Assembly: GCA_034231615.1 (NCBI GenBank) | Contig: CM067314.1 | Location: 5,458,501-5,522,500, forward strand | DNA from: Meghimatium bilineatum | Taxonomy: Eukaryota > Mollusca > Gastropoda > Stylommatophora > Philomycidae | DNA length: 64,000 bases | Direction: 5' to 3' | Shown: positions 63,415-64,000 of the stretch, one piece after another | Position numbering within the stretch: position 1 is the stretch's first letter | Layout: the number at the start of each line of letters is the position of its first letter | Translations under genes and position numbers: made by a program | Notes under the pieces: model-generated | What the model was told of the DNA's origin: nothing | Databases searched by the model: none | Seen by the model: only the letters and a program-made list of their open reading frames with translations

Positions 63415-63950
63415 AGAACACATGATTATGTCAATTAAACATCAAAGTGAGGCACAAAATCTTTTCCTCAATGAAAAAAAGAAAACATAATGCATATCAA
63501 CAGAGATGAACTTACAGATACAATAGTCATTGACAAAGAACAACTATAAAATGTCAGCAACTTTGAATATCTGGGGTCAACCACTAACACTGCTCTGTAA
63601 AGATCAGAAATAAATTAGCAATGGCCCCCACAAAAAAAACATCACAGATGAAAATTCTATGGCAATGGGCAAACAGAAAAACAAAGCTACAACTACTAAG
63701 AAGCTATATCTTTCCACTGGTAACATATGGTTGTGAGAAGTGGGCAATGATATCTGCAATGGACAAGAAAATATTGCAATTCAAAATGAAGCGTTGTAGA
63801 AAGGTCCTAAGATTATCATGGACAGAAAGATAAACGACTGCAGATATCCGCAAAGATCTGCACATAGAAGAAGAAGACTCCTCAAAACTATTAAAAAAAA
63901 TGCAAACTAACATATTTAGAACATATAAAGAGAAACAATGATTTAGAAAA
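63415..63950 (+). pseudogene. LINE RT tail, remnant
   Basis: Broken frames read NFEYLGSTTN, KLAMAPTKKTSQMKI, LLRSYIFPLVTYGCEKWAM, QFKMKRCRKVLRLSWTE, TADIRKDLHI and KLTYLEHIKRNN. Same family as 7262-8135, to which the first 200 bases are also similar. It is truncated before the C-terminal GRPRxRW block. Confidence 0.88.
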
Positions 63951-63954
63951 ATTA

Positions 63955-64000
63955 GCCACAGAATACGGATGTGTCTGGCCATTGGCACAAATAAAACGGC
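63955..64000 (+). mobile_element. dispersed short element, subfamily B, cut by window end
   Basis: GAATACGGATGTGTCTGGCC followed by ATTGGCACAAATAAAACGGC, matching the start of 50690-50850. It directly follows the truncated LINE. Confidence 0.7.

Overview
The window looks like invertebrate animal DNA, most likely a mollusc and perhaps a gastropod (inference only). It is AT-rich. It holds an intron-rich gene with consensus GT/AG junctions, many decayed non-LTR retrotransposon (LINE) pieces, at least two short interspersed element families, and an exceptional density of minisatellites. There are no bacterial-type operons, rRNA genes, genuine tRNA genes or CRISPR arrays.

Layout. 1-23,000 is repeat-dominated intergenic DNA: about 25 tandem arrays (periods 13-59 bases), LINE remnants on both strands, and a pogo/Tigger-like MITE near 3 kb. 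23,129-48,420 (+) is one complete gene for angiotensin-converting enzyme (ACE, peptidase family M2). I assembled it by hand from 11 exons whose intron phases all agree; they give a 660-residue secreted, single-domain protein with an intact HEMGH zinc site and no C-terminal membrane anchor. Its introns are packed with arrays, including one of about 2.75 kb with a 28-base period. 48,421-55,750 is repeat-rich again. 55,758-56,960 (-) is a 400-residue open frame rich in Pro/Ser/Thr that I do not recognise. 57,500-64,000 holds a minus-strand LINE, a second MITE, several copies of a local dispersed repeat, a CpG-rich promoter-like patch near 62.5 kb with a possible minus-strand first exon, and another LINE remnant.

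Main points. (1) Several ACE intron arrays are built from the exon boundaries themselves. The donor of exon 6 and the acceptors of exons 6, 7 and 10 each lie within a tandem repeat that copies the splice site and adjoining exon bases, giving rows of decoy sites next to the real ones. Every decoy I translated runs into a stop. (2) Residues that coordinate both chloride ions in vertebrate ACE are replaced here (R489 to Thr, Y224 to Pro, R522 to Cys, human testis ACE numbering), while zinc, catalytic and substrate-carboxylate residues are kept, so a chloride-insensitive ACE is predicted. (3) Two other arrays are amplified pieces of LINE coding sequence. Together these suggest a genome in which short segments of any origin are readily expanded in tandem.
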